Positions 1 through 9,582 of a DNA stretch of 64,000 nt are shown here, piece by piece (position 1 is the first letter of the stretch; each line of letters opens with the position of its first letter). The DNA comes from Hydrococcus rivularis NIES-593 (GTDB taxonomy: Bacteria; Cyanobacteriota; Cyanobacteriia; Cyanobacteriales; Microcystaceae). The notes under the pieces were generated by a model that had not been told where the DNA came from, did not search any database, and worked only from the letters and a program-made list of their open reading frames with translations. The position numbers and the translations under genes were made by a program. Where the stretch lies: contig NZ_MRCB01000011.1 in assembly GCF_001904635.1 (NCBI RefSeq), positions 78,199 through 142,198 on the forward strand, written 5' to 3'.

Positions 1-1
1 A

Positions 2-331
2 CAAAATGCCCAAAAAGCTTATGAAATTGTTGTTAAAATCGATCCTAACTTTGCATTAGGCTACTATAATCTTGGCACGACTCTCAAAGCAATGGGGCGG
101 TTGCCAGAAGCGATCGCAGCCTATCAAAGCGCAATTAAACTCAATCCAAATTATGCTCTTGCCTATCAAAATTTAGGGGTCGCTCTTCTAAAAGTTGGTT
201 ATTTCCCAGAAAGTATAGAAGCTTTTGAAAAAGCTATTTCTCTTCACGAAACTCAAAATCCTCAAGAAGCAGCAAGACTCCGCCAAGGATTGCGAGAAAT
301 GGGAATCAGAAATATAGAATCTAATCAATAG
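2..331 (+). CDS. TPR-repeat protein, C-terminal part (5' end outside window)
   Basis: The frame is open from base 2, so the gene begins upstream; the ATG at 92 is internal. The visible 109 residues hold about two and a half tetratricopeptide repeats, with the typical pattern A-x-Y-N-L-G followed by G-R-x-x-E-A-I-A-A-Y and a P-N-Y-A-L-A-Y turn. The last 25 residues are a charged helix ending at a TAA. TPR units form helical scaffolds for protein binding. The partner and the rest of the domain structure cannot be known from this piece; many cyanobacterial TPR proteins carry a kinase or glycosyltransferase domain upstream. Confidence 0.85.
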   Translation, partial: QNAQKAYEIVVKIDPNFALGYYNLGTTLKAMGRLPEAIAAYQSAIKLNPNYALAYQNLGVALLKVGYFPESIEAFEKAISLHETQNPQEAARLRQGLREMGIRNIESNQ

Positions 332-623
332 TTTATCTAGGCTCGCTACAATGAATATAGGTTGAGTTGCTTCTACGCGAAACGCGAGATAGCCTTTTTA
401 AGAGGCTAGCGGCTATCATTCGATTCAGTCGTTAAATCCTCATTCGTGGTTGATGCACTCACCACTCGTCCAGCGAGCGAGATTTTAGATAGCTTCACTC
501 AATAATAATATTGTGCCTACTTAGCATCAACCGTAACCGTAGCGACTAGAACTGCAAGCGTGAAATTTACCTCAAAATCCCGCTCTAAGGCTTCTGCCTC
601 ATAGTTATTTGAGAAGGTAAATT

Positions 624-1508
624 ATGCTGAATACTCCTTCGTCTTCCGGTTCTATTAGCGGGATAAGTCAATTTTGTGCGTTTGCCGAACTTTTTCGGCT
701 TCCAGTCAGCCTCGTTGCTGCCCTAGCGGGCTGTGCCACGACTTATGCCCTAAATTCAGCGCTTCCACTCCAGCTATACCTACTAACGGCAGGTGTTTTA
801 TTCTGTATGACTGCTGCTGCCTGCGCGATTAACGACTATTGGGATCTAAATAAAGATCGAATCAATCATCCCAACAGACCACTTCCATCCGGTCGTCTTT
901 CAATCGAGCAAGCATGGTGGGCTGCTGTCGTTCTATTTACTTGTGCTCTGATAGCTGCTATTCCTTTGGGGCTTTATTCCTTCATCCTGGTCGCTGTCAG
1001 TATCGTTTTACTGTGGAATTACTCTCATTTGCTTATCTACAGCGGTATTCTTGGCAATGTGCTCGTTGCAGCCATCATTGCCTTTCTAATTTTGCTGGGC
1101 AGTTTGGTTGCCGGAAAGCCGTTCGCGATGATTTACCCATTAGGGTTTCTCTTCTGCTATGCCTTGGCTAGGGAACTGATTTGGGACGTACACGATGCAA
1201 AAGGCGATCGCGATTATGGGATTATTACAGTTGCCAATCGGTGGGGCGAGCAAACAGCTTTCTCAATCGCTTGGGTTTTGATTGGCGTATTGAGTGCGTC
1301 AATTCCGGTTTCTCTCATCGGTTTACCGATGGCGCATCCTCTGTTATTTGCAGCATTCTCCTCAGTTATGCTGCTGATCTTTGGAACCACATTGTTTCCC
1401 TATCAACAGCAACCTAGCGAGCGAACTTACGAAAGATTCGTCTTCTGGGAGCGCATTGGTATGCTGTTGGGAGTGCTAGGGCTATTAGGTGCCGCTCCAC
1501 CATTTTGA
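624..1508 (+). CDS. UbiA-family prenyltransferase
   Basis: A 294-residue integral membrane protein of the UbiA superfamily, which transfers polyprenyl groups from a prenyl diphosphate to an aromatic or glycerol-phosphate acceptor. Both Asp-rich Mg-diphosphate motifs are visible: N70-D-Y-W-D74 with D78, and D188-V-H-D191 followed by A-K-G-D-R-D-Y-G. Roughly eight or nine hydrophobic helices span the protein. The ATG has an AAGG about 7 bases upstream. Homogentisate, chlorophyll and 4-hydroxybenzoate enzymes share this fold. The D-x-x-D-x-x-G-D-R-D-Y-G context is reminiscent of geranylgeranylglycerol-phosphate-type members, but the acceptor is not assigned. It stands alone, with no operon partner. 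Confidence 0.85.
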   Translation: MLNTPSSSGSISGISQFCAFAELFRLPVSLVAALAGCATTYALNSALPLQLYLLTAGVLFCMTAAACAINDYWDLNKDRINHPNRPLPSGRLSIEQAWWAAVVLFTCALIAAIPLGLYSFILVAVSIVLLWNYSHLLIYSGILGNVLVAAIIAFLILLGSLVAGKPFAMIYPLGFLFCYALARELIWDVHDAKGDRDYGIITVANRWGEQTAFSIAWVLIGVLSASIPVSLIGLPMAHPLLFAAFSSVMLLIFGTTLFPYQQQPSERTYERFVFWERIGMLLGVLGLLGAAPPF

Positions 1509-1935
1509 AGCACAAAAACTTTTCCCGTTATCTTAAGCGATAAAAATTGACGAAGTGCTTTTCAGGCTCCGCCGTGAGACGGCGGAGTTTCTTCTTCGAC
1601 GTTTACAAATTTAATGCTTTATTAGCTTATACCAATTTTCAGGTTTTCGCGATCGACATCTTTTTCCCCTCTCCCAAACTGGAAGAGGGGTTGGGGGTGA
1701 GGACGATCGACCATCTCTGTCATTAATGAATGAAAAATGGTATTACTCAATCGAAGTCCGCAATCGTGAGAAGATAATCGATAAACTCTAAGAATTCTAC
1801 AAACTATTAACTCATCTTTGCTATTTGCAAATTAAATTTTCTTAAAAACAAAGAAAAACTCGAATGATATTAGATCGCTGAAAAAAACACCTATTTAATT
1901 TTTAACTTCCCCAAATTTTTCCGCCATTTTGAACA
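1509..1935. other. Intergenic region with MITE relics
   Basis: No gene is supported in these 427 bases. Positions 1548-1587 match, with one mismatch, an internal segment of the MITE-like repeat at 55,990-56,168. Positions 1629-1743 are a second repeat family, listed separately. The rest is AT-rich and should contain the promoter of the downstream kinase; no convincing -35/-10 pair was picked out. Confidence 0.6.
1629..1743. repeat. MITE-like repeat, family 2, copy 1
   Basis: A 115-bp segment bounded by near-perfect inverted ends, ATACCAATTTTCA at the left and the reverse complement of ATACCATTTTTCA at the right. Its centre holds a GC-rich imperfect palindrome (cccctctccc / gaggggttggggg). 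A second copy lies at 6945-7036. The element is non-coding, and its short length and inverted ends suggest a non-autonomous mobile repeat. Confidence 0.7.
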
Positions 1936-1944
1936 TTGCACGCA

Positions 1945-4494
1945 ATGAACAAGCAGATTGCCAAAAGTCTTGAAAAAATCCCGTTACGTCTTTTGCTTCT
2001 AGTGCCCTTTGTTTTACAAATCTTTGCCGCTGTAGGATTGACAGGATATCTATCCCTACAAAACGGACAAAAGGCTGTCAATGACCTTGCGAGTCAGCTA
2101 CAGAGAGAAATTAGCTCGCGGATCGACCAGCACCTCGATAGTTATTTAAAAACCCCGCGAGCAATCAATCAAATCAATGTGGATGCCGTAAGGTTAGGTC
2201 TGCTCAATCTAGGAGACATCAAAAAAACCGGACATTACTTTTGGAAACAAATGCAAGCATTTGAGGATGTCGGTTACATCAGTTACGTACTAACGACAGG
2301 CGAATATACAGGCGCGGGACGCTGGATGGAAGGCAAGGGAGTCACCATTGATGAAGTTTCTGCCAATACCAAATGGAAAAACTATACCTACGCAACCGAT
2401 CGTCAAGGAAATCGTACCGAAGTAGTCTTTACCTCTGACTACAAGCCTTTAACAGAATCTTGGTATACGGACACGGTTCGGGCAGGCAAACCGATATGGA
2501 GTCAAGTTTTTTCCTGGAGTGACGTTCCAGATATTTTGTCGATCTCGGTTAGCTATCCAATTTACGACTACACCAAAAAACTAAAAGGGGTCTTGAGCGT
2601 TGATTTCCGGCTTACAGGGATTAGCGATTTTTTGAGCAATTTAGAAGTCAGTCCGTCAGCAAAAATATTTATCTTAGAACGCAACGGGCTAGTGTTAGCC
2701 AGTTCGAGTCCTGAAAAACCTTACAAAATGGTGAACGGTAAGGCGCAAAGACTGAATGTTCTAGAAAGTAAAGATTTTTTAATTCGAGCCACAGCCGACT
2801 ATTTAAGAAAACATTTCGGTAGCTTTAACGAAATTCAAAATAGTCAACAGCTTGAGTTTATGCTCGATGGCAAACGCCAGTTTGTCCGAGTCACCCCTTG
2901 GCGAGATGAGTTAGGTCTAGACTGGTTAGTAGCGATCGCGGTGCCAGAATCGGATTTCATGGCACAAATTAATGCTAATACTCGAACTACGATTTGGTTA
3001 TGCTTGGGCGCTCTAGCAATAGCAACTGTCTTGGGAATCTATACGTCTCGTTGGATTAGCCGACCGCTTCTGCGATTGAGCCAAGCATCCCAAGCCATTG
3101 CGAACGGTCAACTAGATCGACAAGTTAAGGTCGAAGGGGTAAGCGAACTGAGAATTCTGGCTCGCTCTTTCAACCAAATGGCTAAGCAACTTCGAGACTC
3201 TTTTGCCGCGCTTCAAAAAACCAACGCAGAACTAGAAACCCGCGTCGAACAGAGAACCGCTCAATTCAAAAAAGCCGTGCAAGCAGCGATGAAAGCAGCT
3301 TCAGAAAGCGCTACCGCCAAACAAGCCGCAGAAGCAGCCAATCGCGCCAAAGGCGAGTTTTTGGCAAATATAAGCCACGAACTGCGCACTCCTCTCAATA
3401 GCGTCATTGGTTATGCCAATATCTTGATGAACGATCGCGCTCTATCTGCCCAACAAGCCAAAAGAGCCAAAATTATTCAGCGCAGCGGAACCTATTTATT
3501 AACGCTGATTAGCGACATTCTAGACTTTTCTAAGGCAGAAGCCAGCAAGCTCGAACTCGAACCTACTGATTTTCATTTTCCCAGTTTTTTAGAAGAAATC
3601 TGTGGCATCGTTGAGATGCGGGCACAAGAAAAGAAACTGCTGTTTCAGTGCCAGATGACGGGCGACATTCCCACTGGCGTAAGAGCCGATGAAAAGCGAC
3701 TCAGACAGGTATTAATTAATTTGCTCGGCAATGCCGTCAAGTTTACCGACAAAGGGCAAATACTCCTCAAAGTTAGCGAAATCGGCACGAACTATAGATC
3801 GAATTTCATCCCTCATAAACAAATTCGCTTTGAAGTCGTCGATACGGGAGTGGGAATTAGCCCATTGCATTTAGAGACAATTTTTCAACCCTTTGAACAA
3901 GTTGGCGATCGCGATCGCAAGAGAGGCGGTACGGGTTTGGGCTTAGCAATTAGCAAACAACTGGTGGAATTGATGGGCAGCCAACTACAAGTATCAAGCC
4001 AACTACAGCAAGGTTCGACTTTTTGGTTCGATCTCGCCTTACCCGTCGTCGAGATAGCTTTGGAAACCCAACCGAAGGAACGAATTAAAGGTTACCAAGG
4101 AAAACCGTGCAGAATTCTTGTGGTAGGCGACCGACAAGAAAATCGTTCGCTTCTGCTCAGTTTGCTGAAACCCTTGGGGTTTGAGGTAATGATGGCAAAA
4201 AATGGCGAGCAAGGATTGACCATTGCCCGTCAACTTAAACCCGATCTCATCTTGACCGATATCATGATGAGCGTTAAGACTGGCTTGACAATGACCAGAG
4301 AAATTCGAGAAATTCCTGAAATTAAAGACGTGCCAATTATCGCGATTTCAGCCAGTCTAATCGAAATGATGGAGGAAACTTGTTTGCGTGCTGGCTGTAA
4401 TGCTTTCTTGCCAAAACCTATAGACCAACAGCAGTTGCTCTCTTTACTGAAAGAATACTTGCACTTGGAATGGATTTATGAAGGCGGATACTAA
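1945..4494 (+). CDS. Hybrid sensor histidine kinase/response regulator with Cache sensor
   Basis: About 849 residues from the ATG at 1945; a TTG at 1936 is also in frame. Order: an N-terminal membrane helix (about 15-37); a large extracytoplasmic dCache-like sensor (about 40-345, with the W-Y-T-D-T-V-R-A-G-K-P-I-W-S pattern); a second helix (about 350-370); HAMP; a coiled coil; HisKA with phospho-acceptor H478 in S-H-E-L-R-T-P; HATPase with N-box L-L-G-N-A-V-K-F and G-boxes D-T-G-V-G and G-G-T-G-L-G-L; and a C-terminal receiver with D772 and K-P. The receiver's first acidic pair reads G728-D729 rather than two acids. It is tail-to-tail with nblS, 35 bases apart. The signal is unknown; Cache domains usually bind small extracellular ligands. 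Confidence 0.93.
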   Translation: MNKQIAKSLEKIPLRLLLLVPFVLQIFAAVGLTGYLSLQNGQKAVNDLASQLQREISSRIDQHLDSYLKTPRAINQINVDAVRLGLLNLGDIKKTGHYFWKQMQAFEDVGYISYVLTTGEYTGAGRWMEGKGVTIDEVSANTKWKNYTYATDRQGNRTEVVFTSDYKPLTESWYTDTVRAGKPIWSQVFSWSDVPDILSISVSYPIYDYTKKLKGVLSVDFRLTGISDFLSNLEVSPSAKIFILERNGLVLASSSPEKPYKMVNGKAQRLNVLESKDFLIRATADYLRKHFGSFNEIQNSQQLEFMLDGKRQFVRVTPWRDELGLDWLVAIAVPESDFMAQINANTRTTIWLCLGALAIATVLGIYTSRWISRPLLRLSQASQAIANGQLDRQVKVEGVSELRILARSFNQMAKQLRDSFAALQKTNAELETRVEQRTAQFKKAVQAAMKAASESATAKQAAEAANRAKGEFLANISHELRTPLNSVIGYANILMNDRALSAQQAKRAKIIQRSGTYLLTLISDILDFSKAEASKLELEPTDFHFPSFLEEICGIVEMRAQEKKLLFQCQMTGDIPTGVRADEKRLRQVLINLLGNAVKFTDKGQILLKVSEIGTNYRSNFIPHKQIRFEVVDTGVGISPLHLETIFQPFEQVGDRDRKRGGTGLGLAISKQLVELMGSQLQVSSQLQQGSTFWFDLALPVVEIALETQPKERIKGYQGKPCRILVVGDRQENRSLLLSLLKPLGFEVMMAKNGEQGLTIARQLKPDLILTDIMMSVKTGLTMTREIREIPEIKDVPIIAISASLIEMMEETCLRAGCNAFLPKPIDQQQLLSLLKEYLHLEWIYEGGY

Positions 4495-4529
4495 TATTTA
4501 GTCTCCAGTCACCCCGATTTAGCTCAAAA

Positions 4530-6512
4530 CTATGCTTGTTCGGGTTCTTGATAGATGCATAAATCGAACCAGAAAGTCGTTCCTACCCCCACCTCGCTAA
4601 TCAAATGCACTTTGCTATGGTGCTTCTCGATAATATTTTTAACGATTGACAGTCCAAGTCCCGTTCCCTCTAGGGTATGAACCCGATTTTCAACGCGGAA
4701 GAAACGTTCAAAAATCGCTTCTCGATCTTCGGGATCGATCCCAATCCCTGTATCCGATACTTCTACTCTAACTTGAGACTGACGATCCCAACGGTCGAAC
4801 TTGTAGGCACGAATGCTAATCTTGCCCCCCGCTTCCGTAAACTTGAGAGAATTGCCAACTAAGTTAGTTATTACTTGCAGTAATAAATCGTAATGACCCA
4901 AAACAGGCGGTAAATTTGGCTCGACCTCTTGGATGATTTCTAGTCCCTTATCCTTGGCATTGAGTTGATAGGTTCGCAGTGTTTGTTCGATGATTTGAGC
5001 GATATCGACAGCATCGAGATGATAGGTTTTTGAAGATTCTAGACGAGATAAATCGAGTACGTCATTGACCAATCGAGTCAGGCGATCGGTTTCGTGATTA
5101 GCTGTTTCTAAGAACTCTCGACGTTCGTTTTCCGTTAAATCGTTTCCAAATTCGCAAAGGGTTTCAATAAATGATTTGATATTAAACAGAGGCGTTCTCA
5201 ATTCGTGAGAGACATTGCTGATGAATTGACTTTTGGCTTCATTTAATTGCGCCTCGCGAGTTACATCCTGTAATGTCATGGCAATTCCTTTAATCGCCTC
5301 GCTATGGCGATCGAGAACTTGCGTTAAGAAGATGCGAACGGTCCGTCGAGTAGGTTGCGCTATAGTCAAGCGAAATTCTTCTGGAGAGGTGCTGCTATCA
5401 CCTAGAGACAGGCGATCGAAATTTTCAGCTGGCGGCAGGTCATTTCCTAACTCGGCATTTTCTGATTTAAGGACGTGACCGGAAGCAAGTTGGTGTAGTG
5501 GTTCGCTCAGTTGTTCCTTCAACTCTGCGGGAAAAAGGTCGAGAACGTTAGCCCCGATCGCGTCTCGTCCTTCCCAACCCAACATTTGCCTTGCCGTGGG
5601 ATTGACTAATAGTAATTGCAAGTTAGGATCGAGCAAAATCGCACCATCGGCAATAGTAGACACCAGCGTTTCTAACTTGGCTTTCTCTGCCGTGAGTTCT
5701 TCGATATTTTGCTCTTCATAGCGTTCTAGCCGTTCTGCCATCTCGTTGAAGCTGAAAATTAACTCGCCCAGTTCGCCGCCAAAGGGCAGATCGATTCTCT
5801 GTTTAAAGTTTCCAGCCGCGATATTTTTGACCCCTACCAATAACTCTTTAATGGGTTTGGTGATAGCGAGGGCGTTAAAGACAGCCCCTAAGATAACCAT
5901 TGCCCAAATGGAAATAAAAACGGCGATCGTGACATCTCTGGTTATGTTAGAAGAAGCAACAACTGTCGGATTGGGATTTATGCCGATCGCCAGCACGCCT
6001 AGATATTTCCCTTCGTGTCTGAGGGGGACGAATACGTCAGTCACTTCTCCGTCTGGCGTAATATGCTGGCGCACCATCGGCAGTTCGGTACTGTCAGCGT
6101 AATCCTCTGGTAGCTGTATGCGACGTTCGATAGTCAGCGAGTTTTTTACTTCAGCTTCCGAGTAGGGAATGCCAAAAAAAATCTTGCCTTCTTGGTCGGC
6201 GTAAATCATGTAGCGTACGCTGGAAGTACTCTGATAAAAACGACTGGAGAAGCGTGCCACCTCTGTCAAATTGTCTTCAGCGATCGAAGGAACAACATTA
6301 GCAGCTAGCAGGAGTCCCAAATCTCGACCGAAGCGCGTGTCGTTTAAGCGGGCATCTTGCTGAATGGTATTGACTGCCCAAAAAGTCAGACCACTCATGA
6401 GCAAGGATACAACTAATGTTGCAGCCGCCATTAACTTGGTTTGAAGCGTGAACTCCGACCACCAACGGGCAATAATTTCTCGAATTGTTTTGAGGAGATC
6501 CAACAAGTTCAA
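4530..6512 (-). CDS. nblS: Sensor histidine kinase NblS (Hik33/DspA)
   Basis: 660 residues with the NblS architecture: an N-terminal membrane helix (about 25-48), a periplasmic sensor region, a second helix (about 185-210), HAMP, a PAS domain (about 275-400, with L-G-W-E-G and a V-T-R-E-A exit), HisKA with H436 in N-V-S-H-E-L-R-T-P, and a HATPase ending in E-G-T-G-L-G-L-S-I-V. Length and order match cyanobacterial NblS. In Synechocystis and Synechococcus this kinase controls high-light, cold and osmotic responses and phycobilisome turnover through the regulators RpaB and SrrA; neither regulator is in this window. The upstream region carries a small gene and a MITE. Confidence 0.92.
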   Translation of the reverse strand: MNLLDLLKTIREIIARWWSEFTLQTKLMAAATLVVSLLMSGLTFWAVNTIQQDARLNDTRFGRDLGLLLAANVVPSIAEDNLTEVARFSSRFYQSTSSVRYMIYADQEGKIFFGIPYSEAEVKNSLTIERRIQLPEDYADSTELPMVRQHITPDGEVTDVFVPLRHEGKYLGVLAIGINPNPTVVASSNITRDVTIAVFISIWAMVILGAVFNALAITKPIKELLVGVKNIAAGNFKQRIDLPFGGELGELIFSFNEMAERLERYEEQNIEELTAEKAKLETLVSTIADGAILLDPNLQLLLVNPTARQMLGWEGRDAIGANVLDLFPAELKEQLSEPLHQLASGHVLKSENAELGNDLPPAENFDRLSLGDSSTSPEEFRLTIAQPTRRTVRIFLTQVLDRHSEAIKGIAMTLQDVTREAQLNEAKSQFISNVSHELRTPLFNIKSFIETLCEFGNDLTENERREFLETANHETDRLTRLVNDVLDLSRLESSKTYHLDAVDIAQIIEQTLRTYQLNAKDKGLEIIQEVEPNLPPVLGHYDLLLQVITNLVGNSLKFTEAGGKISIRAYKFDRWDRQSQVRVEVSDTGIGIDPEDREAIFERFFRVENRVHTLEGTGLGLSIVKNIIEKHHSKVHLISEVGVGTTFWFDLCIYQEPEQA

Positions 6513-6746
6513 TTCTATTCTAAGGAAAAGAAGAAATCTCTATGTAGATATGATTTTCCCCATTTATTATATCGCCTTCTTTACTTCCCTTGCTTTAACA
6601 GTTCCGATGTTCTCTCGCTTTTAGGGATAACGAGAATTGCGTTGGCTTTGTCTGTTAACAGTTTTTTTGTTACCGACGGTAATGACTTGTTATGAGGTTG
6701 TCACAATAGTACTCTGCGTACATATTAGGAACTTCATCCTTGCTGC

Positions 6747-6923
6747 TCAATTAGATTTGTGCGAAGCTAACCGTGCCATTTCATACAGATGTTTTTGGGA
6801 TTTCTGGGCGATCGCCGTTGCCAATTCACTCATTTCTCTAGCTTTGTCTTCAGCAAGTTTGGCAATTTCCAAAGCCTCTAGCAGTTTTGCTTTTTGCTCT
6901 TCGCTCAGGGATAATCGTGTCAT
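6747..6923 (-). CDS. Small helical protein, 58 residues, function unknown
   Basis: A short minus-strand frame: ATG at 6923, TGA at 6747-6749, 58 residues. The product starts MTRLSLSEEQKAKLLEALE and continues as an Ala/Glu/Lys-rich amphipathic helix with heptad-like spacing, so a coiled coil is likely. A GGAAG lies about 8 bases before the ATG. No membrane segment or Cys motif is present. It lies upstream of nblS on the same strand, but 234 bases away. I do not recognise a family; the codon pattern and ribosome-binding site make it more likely real than chance. Confidence 0.6.
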   Translation of the reverse strand: MTRLSLSEEQKAKLLEALEIAKLAEDKAREMSELATAIAQKSQKHLYEMARLASHKSN

Positions 6924-6944
6924 CGTAAATCTTCCAAAATCCTA

Positions 6945-7036
6945 ATACCAATTTTCAGGTTTTCGCGATCGACATTGTTCACCCCTCTCCCAAATTGTGA
7001 GATGGGTTGGGGGTGAGAATGAATGAAAAATGGCAT
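6945..7036. repeat. MITE-like repeat, family 2, copy 2
   Basis: A 92-bp copy of the repeat at 1629-1743. It shares the left end ATACCAATTTTCAGG, the following TTTCGCGATCGACAT, the GGGTTGGGGGTGAG core and the right end AATGAATGAAAAATGG. It lacks about 20 bases present in copy 1 between the core and the right end. It sits between the 58-codon gene and recQ. Confidence 0.7.
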
Positions 7037-7187
7037 AACAGCTTTGCTAACCAGTATTTTAGTCTCCAGTACCCGAAGTACCCGACTTAACAACTCTCCT
7101 AAATCTTCATTAGTTTTTAAAATGCTCGATCGCTAGTTTTAACAGAAATTTGTTAGGCGATCGAATAGAGGTTTTACAATAATTTCG

Positions 7188-9338
7188 TTGTCAGCGCCTC
7201 AACTCCCGCTTATGCCACAGTTTCCCTCCCTAGAAGCCGCCCTGAAGCATTTTTTCGGTTACGAGCATTTTCGTCCGGGGCAGCGAAAAATCGTCGAAGA
7301 AGCGCTACAAAACCGCGATTTGCTGGTCATTATGCCTACAGGCGGTGGAAAATCCCTTTGTTTTCAATTGCCTGCCTTACTCAAACCGGGACTTACCGTA
7401 GTCGTGTCGCCTCTGATTGCGCTGATGCAAGATCAGGTAGATGCCTTGCAGGACAACGGCATTGGGGCAACGTTTCTCAATAGCACTCTGACATTCTCAG
7501 AAGTGCGATCGCGAGAAACTGCCATTCTCGACGGCAAGATTAAATTACTCTACGTTGCGCCGGAAAGACTATTGAGCGAAAGATTTCGTAACTTTCTCGA
7601 CTTGATAGCGACAAAAGTTAGTATTGCTGCTTTTGCGATCGATGAAGCCCATTGCGTTTCGGAATGGGGACACGATTTTCGCCCAGAGTATCGACAATTG
7701 ATCCAACTGCGCCAAAGATATCCTCACGTTCCGATGTTTGCCTTGACCGCAACCGCAACCAAACGGGTACAAGAAGATATTATTCAACAATTAGGACTGC
7801 GTCAGCCCGGAATTCATTTGGCTAGTTTTAATCGTTCCAATATTTATTACGAAGTCCAACCCAAAGAACGCCGTAGCTATAATCAATTATTAAAACTTAT
7901 TCGCACGCAACAAGGGTCGGGAATTGTCTATTGTCTCAGTCGTCGCAATGTCGATGAAATTGCGTTTCGCTTGCAAAAAGATGGCATATCAACCGTTCCC
8001 TATCATGCCGGAATGACTGATGAAGCAAGAACCTTAAATCAAACTCGATTTATCCGAGATGACGTAAAAGTTATCGTCGCAACTATTGCCTTTGGCATGG
8101 GGATCGATAAACCCGACGTTCGCTTTGTCATTCACTACGATTTACCCCGCAATCTAGAGAGTTATTATCAAGAATCGGGACGGGCGGGAAGAGATGGAGA
8201 ACCTGCTAGTTGCACGCTATTTTTAAGTCTAGGAGATGTCAAACGAATTGAATATATTATCGACCAAAAAAGCGATCCTCAAGAGCAAAGAATTGCTCGC
8301 CAACAATTACGTCAAGTCATTAATTATGCAGAAGGAACTGAATGTCGCCGCACAATTATTTTACGCTATTTTGGTGAAAGATTTCCGGGAAATTGTTCTG
8401 GCTGCGATAATTGTCGCAATCCGAAACCTATAGAAGATTGGACGATTGAAGCGCAAAAATTTCTTTCTTGCGTGGCACGAACTCAAGAAAGATTTGGCAT
8501 GATGCATATTATCGATGTATTGCGAGGGTCGAGCAAAAGAAAAATTGAAGAATATGGTCATCACCTTTTATCTACCTATAGCATTGGCAAAGATAAAACG
8601 GTGAAAGAATGGAAAATGTTAGGACGATCTTTAATTCATCAAGGATTAGTCGATGAAACGACCGATGGCTATCCCGTACTGAAATTAAATAGACGGAGTT
8701 GGGAAATCCTACGAAAAGTGCGATCGGTGCAAATAGCTGTTACTGCGCAATCAAATTCTAAAGTTTTAGAAGGATATAATCCCAAGGCAGCAGAAGTTGA
8801 GATTCTTTTGGAAAGATTAAAGCAATTGCGCAAACAAATAGCCGATCTTCATTCTCTTCCCCCTTACGTTATTTTTTCCGATTCTAGCCTCAAATTAATG
8901 GCGCAAATACAACCAAAAACTTTACAAGAATTTGCTAAAATTTCTGGTGTTGGCGCTCACAAACTCGAACGGTATGGCGATCGGTTCGTTTCTGAAATTC
9001 GTGCTTTTTGTCAGGAACAAAAATTACCCGTTTCTCTGCCATCAAATAGTCAAAAAATGACTCTACAACTTTATCAGCAGGGCTTGTCTGTAGAAGAAAT
9101 CGCCCAGAGACGAGGTTTTACCATCTCGACTATTTATACTCACTTGTGCGAACTGATAGAAACGAATCAGCCGATAGATATTAATGATTTCGTGGTTCCA
9201 GCCAAGCAAGAATTAATTATCCAAGCCATACAAACAAAAAGAGCCGATTCTCTAAAAAGTTTGAAAGAAGCTTTAGGAGAAAGCTTTAGCTACGAAGAAA
9301 TTAAACTGGTACGCGCTTGGTGGCGAAGAGAAAAATAG
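7188..9338 (+). CDS. recQ: ATP-dependent DNA helicase RecQ
   Basis: 716 residues, full-length RecQ. The helicase core has Walker A G52-G-G-K-S56, DEAH at 152-155 with the aromatic-rich C-V-S-E-W-G-H-D-F loop, and motif VI Q-E-S-G-R-A-G-R-D-G. The RecQ-C-terminal zinc site follows (C-R-R ... C-S-G-C-D-N-C), then an HRDC domain (about 540-610) and a C-terminal helix-turn-helix region (about 620-715). The enzyme unwinds 3'-tailed DNA in recombination and fork repair. The listed start is a TTG; the first in-frame ATG is at 7212, still upstream of the core, and neither has a strong ribosome-binding site. Monocistronic. Confidence 0.95.
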   Translation: MSAPQLPLMPQFPSLEAALKHFFGYEHFRPGQRKIVEEALQNRDLLVIMPTGGGKSLCFQLPALLKPGLTVVVSPLIALMQDQVDALQDNGIGATFLNSTLTFSEVRSRETAILDGKIKLLYVAPERLLSERFRNFLDLIATKVSIAAFAIDEAHCVSEWGHDFRPEYRQLIQLRQRYPHVPMFALTATATKRVQEDIIQQLGLRQPGIHLASFNRSNIYYEVQPKERRSYNQLLKLIRTQQGSGIVYCLSRRNVDEIAFRLQKDGISTVPYHAGMTDEARTLNQTRFIRDDVKVIVATIAFGMGIDKPDVRFVIHYDLPRNLESYYQESGRAGRDGEPASCTLFLSLGDVKRIEYIIDQKSDPQEQRIARQQLRQVINYAEGTECRRTIILRYFGERFPGNCSGCDNCRNPKPIEDWTIEAQKFLSCVARTQERFGMMHIIDVLRGSSKRKIEEYGHHLLSTYSIGKDKTVKEWKMLGRSLIHQGLVDETTDGYPVLKLNRRSWEILRKVRSVQIAVTAQSNSKVLEGYNPKAAEVEILLERLKQLRKQIADLHSLPPYVIFSDSSLKLMAQIQPKTLQEFAKISGVGAHKLERYGDRFVSEIRAFCQEQKLPVSLPSNSQKMTLQLYQQGLSVEEIAQRRGFTISTIYTHLCELIETNQPIDINDFVVPAKQELIIQAIQTKRADSLKSLKEALGESFSYEEIKLVRAWWRREK

Positions 9339-9582
9339 CGATCGCTACTATACTTAACTTGCGCTGGAGAAAGGGAAAGCAAGTGCAGTTCGCTATGCTG
9401 TTTTTGAATCCGGTATTATAGTTAGAGCTATTGCCAGAGCGATCGCGAGTCTATTGGGTTATGAAACTCGGCCGATATCTAGTAAGACACAATTGCTTCT
9501 GTAGAGATAAAGAATCTTTTGTCGATAAGGGACAACTTGCATCACAATGGGATAGGAGGAACACCGAAGGAGCAACCCTATC

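Noticed and set aside
340..623. Minus-strand coding-like segments upstream of the UbiA gene, for example a 30-codon frame near 400-495
   Set aside because: Interrupted by stops, no ribosome-binding site and no recognised family; at best a relic.
6637..6945. 102-codon plus-strand frame
   Set aside because: It lies antisense to the 58-codon minus-strand gene, which has the better ribosome-binding site and composition.
9339..9582. Short coding-like stretch near 9,370-9,470 (A-L-E-K-G-K-A-S-A-V-R-Y)
   Set aside because: Too short and not matched to a family; could not be told from chance.
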